Positions 54,601 through 63,119 of a DNA stretch of 64,000 nucleotides are shown piece by piece. Each line of letters starts with the position of its first letter. Within the stretch, counting starts at the first letter, position 1. The DNA comes from JBQLZQ01 sp052168355 (GTDB taxonomy: Bacteria; Pseudomonadota; Alphaproteobacteria; DSM-16000; Inquilinaceae). The notes beneath the pieces are model-generated. The model searched no databases. It saw nothing but the letters and a program-made list of their open reading frames with translations, and was not told the origin of the DNA. The translations under genes were made by a program, and so were the position numbers. The DNA lies in NCBI GenBank assembly GCA_052168355.1, contig JBQLZQ010000068.1, positions 62,001 to 126,000 on the forward strand. Reading direction: 5' to 3'.

Positions 54601-55288
54601 GCTCACCGATGTCTCGTTCCGCTATGAGGACATGCGGATGCGCTTCGACCTGTCGGTCGAGGCGGGCGAGCTGCTGGTCGTCATCGGTCCCAGCGGCGCC
54701 GGAAAATCCACCCTGCTCAACCTGATCGCGGGGTTCGACATGCCCGAACGGGGCCTGATCGTGCTTCAGGGTCGGGACATGGCCGGCGTACCGCCGGCCA
54801 GGCGGCCGGTGACCACCCTGTTCCAGGACCACAATCTGTTCGCCCACCTGACGGTGGCCCAGAATGTGGGCTTGGGGATCCACCCTGGACTGCGTCTGCG
54901 GCCGGCGGACCTGGACCGGGTCGCCGACGGGTTGTCCCAGGTCGGGATGGCCGGCTTCGAGGAGAGACTGCCGGGGCAGCTGTCGGGTGGCGAACGGCAG
55001 CGGGCCGCCTTGGCCCGCAGCCTGGTCCGCGACCGTCCGATCCTGCTGCTGGACGAGCCCTTCGCCGCCCTGGGCCCGGCCCAACGTACCGAAATGGTGA
55101 CCCTGGTCGACCGGCTGCGCCGCGACAACGGGCTGACCGTGCTGATGGTCAGCCATCAGCTTGACGAGGTGCGACGTCTGGACGGGCGCGCGGTTTTTGT
55201 CCAGGACGGCGAGATCCTGGCCCATGGCCGCATCCGGGATTTCCTGGAATCCCCGCCGATCCCGGAGATCGCGGCCTATCTCGGCTGA
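54587..55288 (+). CDS. thiQ: Thiamine/TPP ABC transporter ATP-binding protein
   Basis: A 233-residue ABC ATPase. The Walker A is GPSGAGKST near residue 34, the signature LSGGERQRAALA near 127 and the Walker B ILLLDEPFAALGPAQR. The last feature and the short length are typical of ThiQ. The GTG at 54587 gives a normal N-terminus (PIVELTDVSFRYED) and overlaps the thiP end by 14 bases; an ATG at 54557 is possible but extends into thiP. It powers thiamine uptake through ThiP. Confidence 0.93.
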   Translation: MPIVELTDVSFRYEDMRMRFDLSVEAGELLVVIGPSGAGKSTLLNLIAGFDMPERGLIVLQGRDMAGVPPARRPVTTLFQDHNLFAHLTVAQNVGLGIHPGLRLRPADLDRVADGLSQVGMAGFEERLPGQLSGGERQRAALARSLVRDRPILLLDEPFAALGPAQRTEMVTLVDRLRRDNGLTVLMVSHQLDEVRRLDGRAVFVQDGEILAHGRIRDFLESPPIPEIAAYLG

Positions 55289-55372
55289 CGTCGGCCGTTT
55301 TCAGGCGTGGGATTCCGCGCTAGGGTCCGATCACGAGGTCACGCATCCGACCGTAACCGCAAAGGCAGCCCG

Positions 55373-56197
55373 ATGGCGATCAAGAGCATTCTTCTCCACA
55401 TGGCCCCGGACGAATCACGCCAGCATCGGATGCAGGTGGCGCTGGACCTCGCCGCCCGCTACGACGCCGACCTGGAAATCGTCTACATGCTGTCGCCGTC
55501 CAGCATGCCGGCGGCAATCCAGGGCCGGGGCGCGTCTCACGCCTACATCGCCGAGGCCACGGCCATCGCCGCCGAAAAGGCGGACGGCGTGCGCGCGGAA
55601 GTGGCGGAGACGTGCCCCAAGGCGGGCATTCGATGGGAATGGCACGTGCTGGAGGGCGACCACAACGAACTGCTGGCCGAACGCAGCCATTTCGCCGATC
55701 TGATGATCATCAGCCAGGCTCACGGCGCCGGCTGGGAAGGCCATGTCGGTCTCCACAACCCGGACGAATTGTTGATGACCTCGTCCTGCCCCGTCCTCTT
55801 GACCCCGCGCGACGGCATGGCCGATTCCGTCGGAAAAAGAGTGTTGCTGGCGTGGAAGGACACCAAGGAGGCGGCGCGCGCCGTGCGCGACGGCATGGCC
55901 ATTCTCCAGAGCGCCGAGCACGTGGTGCTTCTGACCTGCGACCGGCCGCACCACCGGTTCGAAGGGGGGCTGGAGATCGTCAGCTACCTCAAGCGCCATG
56001 GCGTCGAGGTCGAACCGATGAGCGATACCGGCACGGACAATGTGGGCCAGGTGATCCTGTCCTACGCCACCGACATGGAGGCGGACCTGGTGCTGATGGG
56101 CGCCTATGGCCGGCCGCGCTGGCGCGAGATCGTGCTGGGCGGCGCCACCCGCCACGTGCTGGGGCACATGACCCTGCCGATCCTGATGTCGCATTGA
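55373..56197 (+). CDS. Universal stress protein, tandem-domain
   Basis: A 274-residue protein made of two Usp domains. The first (AIKSILLHMAPDESRQHRMQVALDLA) has a degenerate nucleotide loop. The second (about 150-274, starting GKRVLLAWKDTKEAARAVRDGM) ends in LVLMGAYGRPRWREIVLGGATRHVLGHMTLPILMSH, with the ATP-binding GxxGRPRxRExxLGG(A/S)T pattern. Usp proteins help survival under starvation or stress. The ATG at 55373 was chosen as the conserved start. It lies 84 bases after thiQ and probably has its own promoter. Confidence 0.9.
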   Translation: MAIKSILLHMAPDESRQHRMQVALDLAARYDADLEIVYMLSPSSMPAAIQGRGASHAYIAEATAIAAEKADGVRAEVAETCPKAGIRWEWHVLEGDHNELLAERSHFADLMIISQAHGAGWEGHVGLHNPDELLMTSSCPVLLTPRDGMADSVGKRVLLAWKDTKEAARAVRDGMAILQSAEHVVLLTCDRPHHRFEGGLEIVSYLKRHGVEVEPMSDTGTDNVGQVILSYATDMEADLVLMGAYGRPRWREIVLGGATRHVLGHMTLPILMSH

Positions 56198-56210
56198 GGG
56201 CTGCAGGCAC

Positions 56211-56678
56211 CTACCAGCGCCGCGTCTTGCGGAAATAAGCATCGGCCTCGGCCCCGAAGGCCCGACGCAGCGCCTCCTCCTCGCCTTTTACGAAGCGGCG
56301 TGTCACCACCGCCGGGAAAAGGGCGACCACGACCAGGGCCGAAAGGGTGCCCAGCCAGATGGCCACGCCGAACAGCACCAGCGCCATGCCCGTGTAGATC
56401 GGGTTGCGGTTAAGCCGGAACGGTCCCTCGATGATCAGGGCGCTCGGTTCATTCCGGGGTTCGATGGTGGTCCGCTTGCGCCGGAACCAGAGGGCCGACC
56501 ATGCCGCCAGGATCACCCCGGCCAAGATCAGCACGATGCCGACCGTAGCGCCTGTCGGCGAGGCGAAGGACCATAGCGGGACGTAGCGCGCCGCCGCCCA
56601 TGCCGCCACCGCAAGGCCAAGCGCCCAGACCGGCGGAAGATCGGGAAAGTCGCGACGGATCGACAGGAACGCCTCCAC
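56211..56678 (-). CDS. Isoprenylcysteine carboxyl methyltransferase-like membrane protein
   Basis: A 155-residue integral membrane protein with about four helices. It has the PEMT/ICMT signature: FRRKRTTIEPRNEPSALIIEGPFRLNRNPIYTGMALVLFG spans residues about 65-105, in which the RNPxY motif binds SAM, and the C-terminus holds EEEALRRAFGAEADAYFRKTRRW. Bacterial members have unknown substrates (lipids or small molecules). It converges with the stress-protein gene. Confidence 0.87.
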   Translation of the reverse strand: MEAFLSIRRDFPDLPPVWALGLAVAAWAAARYVPLWSFASPTGATVGIVLILAGVILAAWSALWFRRKRTTIEPRNEPSALIIEGPFRLNRNPIYTGMALVLFGVAIWLGTLSALVVVALFPAVVTRRFVKGEEEALRRAFGAEADAYFRKTRRW

Positions 56679-56762
56679 GGCCCATCAGGATGTGCCTTCG
56701 CACAGATCAGAAAACACAATCGACCAAAGGGTTTTTCCGAACAAGGGGTTCTCCGAGTTTTC

Positions 56763-58247
56763 TCAGATCAGGAACACGAATGTCGTGAGAACGAACAGCG
56801 GCATCAGGATGAGGATCGACCAGCCCATATAGCCGAAGAAGCTGGGCATCGCCACGCCGCGCTGCTCGGCGATGGCCCGCACCATGAAGTTGGGGGCGTT
56901 GCCGATATAGGTGTTGGCGCCCATGAACACCGCGCCGGCGGAAATGGCGATCAAGGTCGGCGCCAGCGGGCCCATCAGAACCTCGGGATCGCCGCCGGCC
57001 GTGTTGAAGAACACGAGATAGGTCGGCGCGTTGTCCAGGAAGCTGGAGAGAATCCCGGTGAGCCAGAAATACATCACGTTGTTGGGCTGCCCGTCGGTGC
57101 TGACGGCGGAGATGACGGCCCCCAGGGCACCGTCCGACCCGGCCCGCAGGATGGCGATGGCCGGAATGATGGTCAGGAAAATGCCGGCGAACAGCTTGCC
57201 GACCTCGACGATCGGAAACCAGGAAAAACCGTTGAGCCTGCGGCTCTCGGAGCTGGTCAGCCACAGCGACAGCAGCGCGACGCCGATCAGCAGCACATCG
57301 CGCACCACGCTTTGCAGTTCGACCTCGACATGGAAGACGGTCAGGGAAAGGCCGGGATCCCAGATACCGCTCAGCAGCACCGCCCCGACCACGCCGGCCA
57401 GGAGAAGGATATTGATCTTGCCCTCGAGGCCCAGCTTGACCCGTTCGCCCGCCTCCTCGAGCGCCGGCCGCCCCTCGCGGCCGAACAGGATCGTATCGAG
57501 GATGAAATAAGCGACCAGCAGGATACCGGAAATCAGCAGCATGGGCAGCAGCAGGTTGGCGGTCGGCCAGAAGAAATCGACCCCCTTGAGGAAGCCGAGG
57601 AACAGGGGCGGATCGCCCAGCGGCGTCAAGGCGCCGCCGATATTGGCCACCAGAAAGATGAAGAACACGACGCTGTGCACCTTGTAGCGCCTGTTTTCAT
57701 TGGCCCGCAGCAGCGGGCGGATCAACAGCATGGCGGCACCGGTGGTGCCCATCCAGCTGGCGATGGCGGTGCCCAGCAGCAGCATCGCCGTGTTGACCGC
57801 CGGTGTGCCGCTCAGGCTGCCGGTCACCCGCACGCCGCCGGCCACGGTAAACAGGGCCGTCAGCAGGATGATGAACGGCACATACTCCAGCAGGGCCGTG
57901 TGGAGCACCTCGAACAGGGCCAGCTTCCAGCCGAACAGAACCGCGAAGGGCACCAGAAACGCCAGGCTCCAGAATGCCGAAATCTTGCCGAAGTGCCGGT
58001 GCCAAAAGCTGGGCACGATCAGCGGCATCAGGGCGATGGACAGCAGGATTCCCACGAAAGGGGCGATCCAGGCCAGGCTCAGGGCGCCGCCGTCGAGATG
58101 GGGCGCGTCGTGCACCCCATCGCCGCCCACATGCTCATCCAATTCGGCCCCGGCTTCCGATGCCGCCCCATGGCCGTCCGTCGCCGGGTCCGCGCCAAGG
58201 GCGGCCATCGGCGCGCCCATCAGCGCGCCCAGCACCAGCACGGCCAT
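56763..58247 (-). CDS. nhaD: Sodium:proton antiporter, NhaD type
   Basis: A 494-residue membrane protein with a signal-like helix, a His- and Asp-rich periplasmic stretch (EAGAELDEHVGGDGVHDAPH, residues about 32-51) and some 12 helices. NhaD blocks are LGTAIASWMGTTGAAMLLIRPLLRANE near 155, NIGGALTPLGDPPLFLGFLKGVDFFW near 195, and SSFLDNAPTYLVFFN and MGANTYIGNAPNFMVRAIAE toward the end. It exchanges sodium for protons, useful in a marine or saline setting. The ATG at 58247 is used; a TTG 17 codons upstream would give a longer arginine-containing signal peptide. Confidence 0.9.
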   Translation of the reverse strand: MAVLVLGALMGAPMAALGADPATDGHGAASEAGAELDEHVGGDGVHDAPHLDGGALSLAWIAPFVGILLSIALMPLIVPSFWHRHFGKISAFWSLAFLVPFAVLFGWKLALFEVLHTALLEYVPFIILLTALFTVAGGVRVTGSLSGTPAVNTAMLLLGTAIASWMGTTGAAMLLIRPLLRANENRRYKVHSVVFFIFLVANIGGALTPLGDPPLFLGFLKGVDFFWPTANLLLPMLLISGILLVAYFILDTILFGREGRPALEEAGERVKLGLEGKINILLLAGVVGAVLLSGIWDPGLSLTVFHVEVELQSVVRDVLLIGVALLSLWLTSSESRRLNGFSWFPIVEVGKLFAGIFLTIIPAIAILRAGSDGALGAVISAVSTDGQPNNVMYFWLTGILSSFLDNAPTYLVFFNTAGGDPEVLMGPLAPTLIAISAGAVFMGANTYIGNAPNFMVRAIAEQRGVAMPSFFGYMGWSILILMPLFVLTTFVFLI

Positions 58248-58393
58248 GCCCAGCCGCCGCGCCAGCGAAAAAGGGAGGAAAGCGCAAGAGGGTGACAAGC
58301 CGACCCGTCTGCCGCCATAGTGGTGCGACGACGCCCAAGCGGCCGGAAAGACCGCAGAGGCGTGTTGATGTGACAGAATCAGGGAGACAATGC

Positions 58394-59434
58394 GTGCGAC
58401 AATCAGTGAGAACAAAGCTGTTTCGCCCCCTTGCTGCGGCCGCACTGGCAGCGACGCTGGCATCGTTTGGCGGCCAGGCTCAGGCTCAAGACGCCGGATC
58501 CTATCTTCTGGCCACGGCCGGCACAGGCGGCACCTATTACCCGGTCGGGGTGGCCCTCGCAACCTTGGTCAAGGTCAAGCTGGAGCCGAGCCAGGGGATC
58601 TCCATGTCGGCGATCACCTCGGCCGGATCGGGCGAGAACATAAAGCTGCTGCGCGAAAACCAGGCCCAGTTCGCTATTCTTCAGGGCCTGTTCGGCGCCT
58701 ATGCCGCCGATGGCAGCGGGCCGCTGGAAGGCGACGGACCGCAAGACAACCTTCGATCGATCACTCTCCTCTGGCCGAATGTCGAACATTTCGCCATGCG
58801 CCAGGACATGGCCACGACCGGGACCATCGACGATCTGATCGAAGCCGAGGGCACGACCTTCGCGATCGGCGCCCGGAACTCGGGCACGGAAGGGTCCAAC
58901 CGCCATATTCTCGGCGGTCTGGGGGTAGAAGACCCCGACGCGTTCTTCGACCTCGCCTTTGTCGGCTACACGCCCAGCGTGGAAGGGTTTCAGAACGGCA
59001 CCATCGACGCGGTCAACCCCAGCGCCGGGCCGCCCGTGGGGGCGATGACCCAGCTCATGGCCACGGCCGGGGACCAGATCCAGCCCTTGTCCTTCACGCC
59101 GGAGCAGATCGAGCGCGCCAACGCCGGGCTGGAACTGTGGACCGAGTTCGTGATCCCGGCCGGCACCTATCCCGGCCTTGACGAGGACTGGGTGACCATC
59201 GGCCAACCCAACTTCCTGGCGGTCAACGCCGACGTGCCGGAAGAGGAAGTCTATCAGATCACCAAGGCCACGTTCGAAAACCTGACCTTCCTGCAGAACA
59301 TCCATCCGGCCACCGAGTTCATGGCGCTGGACACGGCCCTGGCCGGTCTGCCCCTGCCGCTGCACCCGGGGGCCTTGCGCTATTTCGAGGAGGCGGGCCT
59401 CACGATCCCCGACCGCCTGCGGCCGCCGAGCTAG
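58394..59434 (+). CDS. TAXI-family TRAP substrate-binding protein
   Basis: A 346-residue periplasmic protein with a signal peptide (about 1-32, ending AQAQD) and the TAXI core LATAGTGGTYYPVGVALATLVK directly after it. This is the motif for which the family is named (TRAP-associated extracytoplasmic immunogenic). Later are SAGSGENIKLLRENQAQFAI, FAIGARNSGTEGSN and FQNGTIDAVNPSAGPPVGAM. The GTG at 58394 is preceded by AGGGAGA; other in-frame GTGs lie nearby. It delivers ligand to the fused permease encoded 66 bases downstream. Confidence 0.9.
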   Translation: MRQSVRTKLFRPLAAAALAATLASFGGQAQAQDAGSYLLATAGTGGTYYPVGVALATLVKVKLEPSQGISMSAITSAGSGENIKLLRENQAQFAILQGLFGAYAADGSGPLEGDGPQDNLRSITLLWPNVEHFAMRQDMATTGTIDDLIEAEGTTFAIGARNSGTEGSNRHILGGLGVEDPDAFFDLAFVGYTPSVEGFQNGTIDAVNPSAGPPVGAMTQLMATAGDQIQPLSFTPEQIERANAGLELWTEFVIPAGTYPGLDEDWVTIGQPNFLAVNADVPEEEVYQITKATFENLTFLQNIHPATEFMALDTALAGLPLPLHPGALRYFEEAGLTIPDRLRPPS

Positions 59435-59500
59435 GAGGCCGGTTCCGGCCGGCGGCGGGGCGGCGTCGCCGCCCCCTCGCCGGCCGGGCCCTTGCCGCTC

Positions 59501-61630
59501 ATGGATACCTCCATGGACACCGCGCGTGCCATCATCGCGCGCAAGATCGGCCAGCGGTCCCCGGCGGCGTGGCTGGGGCTCGCGGTCTTCGCGTTGGCCA
59601 TCGGCATCGCCGCGGTCCACATCTGGTTCAACACGTTCGCCAACTGGTCGGTGCTGTGGACGTCGACCATCCACTTCGCCAGCCTGGGGGCGCTGTGCGC
59701 CCTGCTCATCCCGCTGGTGCCGCTGGAAGGCAAGGGTGGCCGTCGGCTCGTCCTGATCGTCGATCTGGCGCTGGCCGCGCTGCTCGTGGCGGCGGTGGTC
59801 TATGTCCTGATCACCGAACGCGCCTTGGCGCTGCGCGGTTTCGACTACAATTTCTGGGATTACGCCGCCGGGTTGACCTTGGTGATCCTGGCGGTCGAGT
59901 TCACCCGCCGGACCACCGGTTGGATCATTCCCGTTCTCATCGTCCTGGCGTTCACCTACATCGTCTGGTGGGGCCGGTACGTACCCAGCCTGTTTCAGTT
60001 CCCCGGGCTGTCTCTGGAAGTCGTTCTGCTGCGCTCGGTCTACGGCGAGGACGGCATGTTCGGCATGATCGCCCGCATTTCATCCAGCTTTGTCTTCATG
60101 TTCATCCTGTTCGGCGCCTTCCTGGTCAAATCGGGGGCCGGGGCGTTCATCATCGACCTCGCCCGCGCGGTGGCCGGGCGGATGGTCGGCGGTCCCGGCT
60201 TTGTCGCCGTGCTGGGGTCGGGGCTGACGGGCACAATCTCGGGCTCGGCCGTGGCCAACACCGTGTCCACCGGGGTTATCACCATCCCCCTGATGAAACG
60301 CGCCGGCTTCCCCGCCCGGTTTGCCGCAGGCGTGGAAGCATCGGCGTCGACCGGTGGCCAGCTCATGCCGCCGATCATGGGGGCGGGCGTGTTCGTGATG
60401 GTGAACTTCACCCAGATCCCCTATCTCGATATCGTCGCGGTCTCGTTCCTGCCGGCGGTCATGTATTTTCTCGGGATCGCCTTCTACGTGCGCATCGAGG
60501 CCAAGAAGCAGGGGCTGACGGCCGAGGCGGCCGACGACGCGCCAAGGCTGGGCGCGGTGATGCGGCGTGGCGGGGCGGTGTTCCTGATACCGCTGACCGT
60601 GCTTGTGGGCATGCTCGTGCTCAACTACACGCCCACCTTCGCCGCCACTTTTGCGATCCTGGCGGTCATCGCATCGAGCTGGCTGACACCCCACCGCATG
60701 GGCCCGCGGGAGATCCTGGACGCCCTGGCCATGGGCGTGCACAACATGATACTGACCGGCATTCTGCTGGTATCGGTGGGTCTGATCGTCAACGTCATCG
60801 CCACCGCCGGCATCGGCAACACGTTTTCATTGATGATGTCGTCCTGGGCCGGCGGCAATCTGTTCATCGCGATCGTCCTGGTGGCCATCGCATCGCTTGT
60901 TCTGGGCATGGGGTTGCCGGTGACGGCCGCCTACATCGTGCTCGCGGCCCTCTCCGCGCCGGCCCTCTACGACCTGATCATTCAGTCCGAACTGGTCAAT
61001 GCGGTGGCGGCGGGAACCGTGCCCGACGCCGCGCGGGCGGTCCTGATGCTGGTGGCGCCCGACAGCGCCGGGGCCCTGGGCCAGCCCATGAGCACCGCCG
61101 ACGCCGCTTCGCTGGTGGCCCTGATTCCTCCCGACATGGCGTCGATGGTCAACGAGGCCACACTGTCGCCGGCGGTGCTGACCACCGCGCTGCTGTCGGC
61201 CCATATGATCATCTTCTGGCTCAGCCAGGACAGCAATGTGACGCCGCCGGTCTGTCTGACCGCGTTTGCCGCCGCCGCCATCGCCGGAACCAAACCGATG
61301 GCCACCGGCATGACCGCCTGGAAGATCGCCAAGGTCCTTTACATCGTTCCGCTTCTCTTTGCCTATACGCCCTTCCTCAGTGGCGACTTCGGCGTGGCGA
61401 TTCAGATCTTCGGCTTCGGAACCCTGGGCATCTATGCCCTGGTCGCCGCCATCGAGGGTCATGCCGAGTCGCCGATCTCCTGGCTGGAACGACCCCTGAT
61501 CGCGGCCATCGGCGTGGCGCTTTTGTGGCCGAACAGCCTGATGGTCCATCTGGTCGGTACGGTCTTGATCATCGCCTTCATGGCGTGGAATATCCGCCGC
61601 GGTCGCCACAGGCGTCTTGCCGGCGCGTAA
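59501..61630 (+). CDS. TRAP transporter permease, fused 4TM/12TM (DctQM) type
   Basis: A 709-residue membrane protein in which the small and large TRAP permeases are one chain, as is usual for TAXI systems. The N-terminal 200 residues hold the DctQ-like helices. The DctM-like part starts near 180 with GMIARISSSFVFMFILFGAFL, then LGSGLTGTISGSAVANTVSTGVITIPLMKRAGF and ASASTGGQLMPPIMGAGVFVM near 280. It differs in build from both DctPQM systems at 29-33 and 40-43 kb. The ATG at 59501 is used; others are at 59513 and a TTG at 59492. Confidence 0.92.
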   Translation: MDTSMDTARAIIARKIGQRSPAAWLGLAVFALAIGIAAVHIWFNTFANWSVLWTSTIHFASLGALCALLIPLVPLEGKGGRRLVLIVDLALAALLVAAVVYVLITERALALRGFDYNFWDYAAGLTLVILAVEFTRRTTGWIIPVLIVLAFTYIVWWGRYVPSLFQFPGLSLEVVLLRSVYGEDGMFGMIARISSSFVFMFILFGAFLVKSGAGAFIIDLARAVAGRMVGGPGFVAVLGSGLTGTISGSAVANTVSTGVITIPLMKRAGFPARFAAGVEASASTGGQLMPPIMGAGVFVMVNFTQIPYLDIVAVSFLPAVMYFLGIAFYVRIEAKKQGLTAEAADDAPRLGAVMRRGGAVFLIPLTVLVGMLVLNYTPTFAATFAILAVIASSWLTPHRMGPREILDALAMGVHNMILTGILLVSVGLIVNVIATAGIGNTFSLMMSSWAGGNLFIAIVLVAIASLVLGMGLPVTAAYIVLAALSAPALYDLIIQSELVNAVAAGTVPDAARAVLMLVAPDSAGALGQPMSTADAASLVALIPPDMASMVNEATLSPAVLTTALLSAHMIIFWLSQDSNVTPPVCLTAFAAAAIAGTKPMATGMTAWKIAKVLYIVPLLFAYTPFLSGDFGVAIQIFGFGTLGIYALVAAIEGHAESPISWLERPLIAAIGVALLWPNSLMVHLVGTVLIIAFMAWNIRRGRHRRLAGA

Positions 61631-61692
61631 GGTGACTTCATCTGACGATGGCCGGCCCGGCCGTTGCACCCCCTAGACTCGGAGACCAGGCC

Positions 61693-62409
61693 ATGGACAT
61701 GAAGGGCGAATACAAGATCGAGGCTCCGCGCGAAAAAGTGTGGGCGGCGCTCAACGACCCGGACGTGCTGCGCCAGGCCATTCCCGGATGCGACACCGTG
61801 GAACAGGTCTCGCCGACGGAAATGCGGGCGGCGGTCACGGCGAAGGTCGGCCCGGTCAAGGCCAAGTTCAAGGGCGACGTCACCCTGTCCGATGTCAACC
61901 CGCCGGAAAGCTACACGATCAGCGGCGAAGGCAAGGGCGGCGCCGCCGGGTTCGCCAAGGGCGGCGCCAAGGTCAGGCTGGAGGAGGTCGGCACCGCGAC
62001 GCTGCTGCGATACGAGGTGACCGCCAGCGTCGGCGGCAAACTCGCTCAGATCGGATCGCGCCTCATCGACGGCACGGCCAAGAAAATGGCGGATGATTTC
62101 TTCTCGCGCTTTGCGGGACTGGTCGAGGCGGGCGAGGCCGCACCGGCGGCAGCGGAAGCGCCCCCGACGCCCGCCCCGGCCCCAGCGCCTCCTCCCCCCG
62201 CTCCACCGGCCGCCGCGCCCGCCGCCCCGGGGGCCGCTCCTTCACCGGCTCCAGCTCCGGCGCCCCCGCCGCGCGTGCAGCCGGCACCGGCCGCGCCACC
62301 ACCGGCGGAGGAGGCGCCGGCGAAGCGTCGCCTGGGCATCCCTCAACCGATCTGGATTGCATCGCTGGTCATCCTGGTGCTTCTGCTGGTGCTGATCTAC
62401 GTCCTTTAG
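61693..62409 (+). CDS. coxG: Carbon-monoxide-dehydrogenase accessory protein CoxG with membrane anchor
   Basis: A 238-residue protein. Residues 1-145 form the SRPBCC/CoxG domain (YKIEAPREKVWAALNDPDVLRQAIPGCD, VGPVKAKFKGDVTLSDVNPPESYTI). Residues about 150-212 are a low-complexity Ala/Pro linker, and 216-238 form one hydrophobic helix (IPQPIWIASLVILVLLLVLI). Known CoxG anchors CO dehydrogenase to the inner membrane. In other molybdenum hydroxylase clusters it may bind the substrate or a cofactor. The ATG at 61693 gives the conserved start. It leads a likely operon with coxS and coxL. Confidence 0.9.
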   Translation: MDMKGEYKIEAPREKVWAALNDPDVLRQAIPGCDTVEQVSPTEMRAAVTAKVGPVKAKFKGDVTLSDVNPPESYTISGEGKGGAAGFAKGGAKVRLEEVGTATLLRYEVTASVGGKLAQIGSRLIDGTAKKMADDFFSRFAGLVEAGEAAPAAAEAPPTPAPAPAPPPPAPPAAAPAAPGAAPSPAPAPAPPPRVQPAPAAPPPAEEAPAKRRLGIPQPIWIASLVILVLLLVLIYVL

Positions 62410-62607
62410 GGCCCCCTGAATCAGGTAGTTCGGGGTCTCGACACGCCCGTCCTGGCGATTCCGGAGACCGCGCCGTCATGCCCGCTTGACCTGGGCCGAC
62501 GCCGCTCATAGCCTTAATCCGTTGCGTGCCGGAGGGCGATGTCGATCGCCCGTGCGCACCATCGGGGAACCGGCGCGGAAAACCTAGGCGCCCATCGGGA
62601 GGATCAC

Positions 62608-63090
62608 ATGGCAACCACCGTTTCCATGACGGTGAACGGCAAGGCTGTGACGCGGGACGTCGATCCGCGCACCTTGCTCGTTCAGTTTTTGCGCGACGAA
62701 CTTAACCTGACCGGCACCCATGTCGGCTGCGACACCAGTCAGTGCGGCGCGTGCGTGGTACATGTCGACAGCCGGTCGGTGAAGGCCTGCACCATGCTGG
62801 CGAGCCAGGCCGAGGGCACCAGCGTCACGACGATCGAGGGGTTGGCCGCCCCTGACGGAACGCTGCATCCGATGCAGGAAGCATTCCGCGAACATCACGG
62901 CCTGCAGTGCGGGTTCTGCACCCCGGGCATGGTGATGAGCGCCGTCGACCTGCTGCAGAACAACCCCGACCCCAGCGAGCATGACGTCCGCGAGTGGCTG
63001 GAGGGGAACATCTGCCGCTGCACGGGCTATCACAACATCGTCAAGGCGGTCCTGTCGGCCGCCCAGACCATGCCAAAGGCCGCCGAATAG
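62608..63090 (+). CDS. coxS: Molybdenum hydroxylase small subunit, two [2Fe-2S] clusters (CoxS)
   Basis: A 160-residue protein with two ferredoxin-like clusters. The plant-type N-terminal site has Cys41, Cys46, Cys49 and Cys61, and the C-terminal site has Cys101, Cys104, Cys136 and Cys138. GGGAGGA precedes the ATG. It passes electrons from the Mo-cofactor subunit (CoxL) to the flavin subunit (CoxM, not yet seen in the window). Gene order S then L fits the form II or general aldehyde-oxidase-type arrangement. Confidence 0.95.
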   Translation: MATTVSMTVNGKAVTRDVDPRTLLVQFLRDELNLTGTHVGCDTSQCGACVVHVDSRSVKACTMLASQAEGTSVTTIEGLAAPDGTLHPMQEAFREHHGLQCGFCTPGMVMSAVDLLQNNPDPSEHDVREWLEGNICRCTGYHNIVKAVLSAAQTMPKAAE

Positions 63091-63119
63091 AAAGCAGCGG
63101 AAACAGGGAGGATGCCATC

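Noticed and set aside
58390..58392. ATG just before the TAXI binding-protein gene as start codon
   Set aside because: It is out of frame with the protein; the in-frame GTG at 58394 has the properly spaced AGGGAGA.
59569..61635. 688-codon plus-strand frame shifted relative to the fused TRAP permease
   Set aside because: It is the +1 shadow of a permease with clear family motifs in the other frame.
62150..62330. Run of CCG/GCC/CCC-rich short repeats
   Set aside because: These encode the Ala/Pro linker of CoxG; they are codon repeats, not a CRISPR array or tandem DNA repeat.
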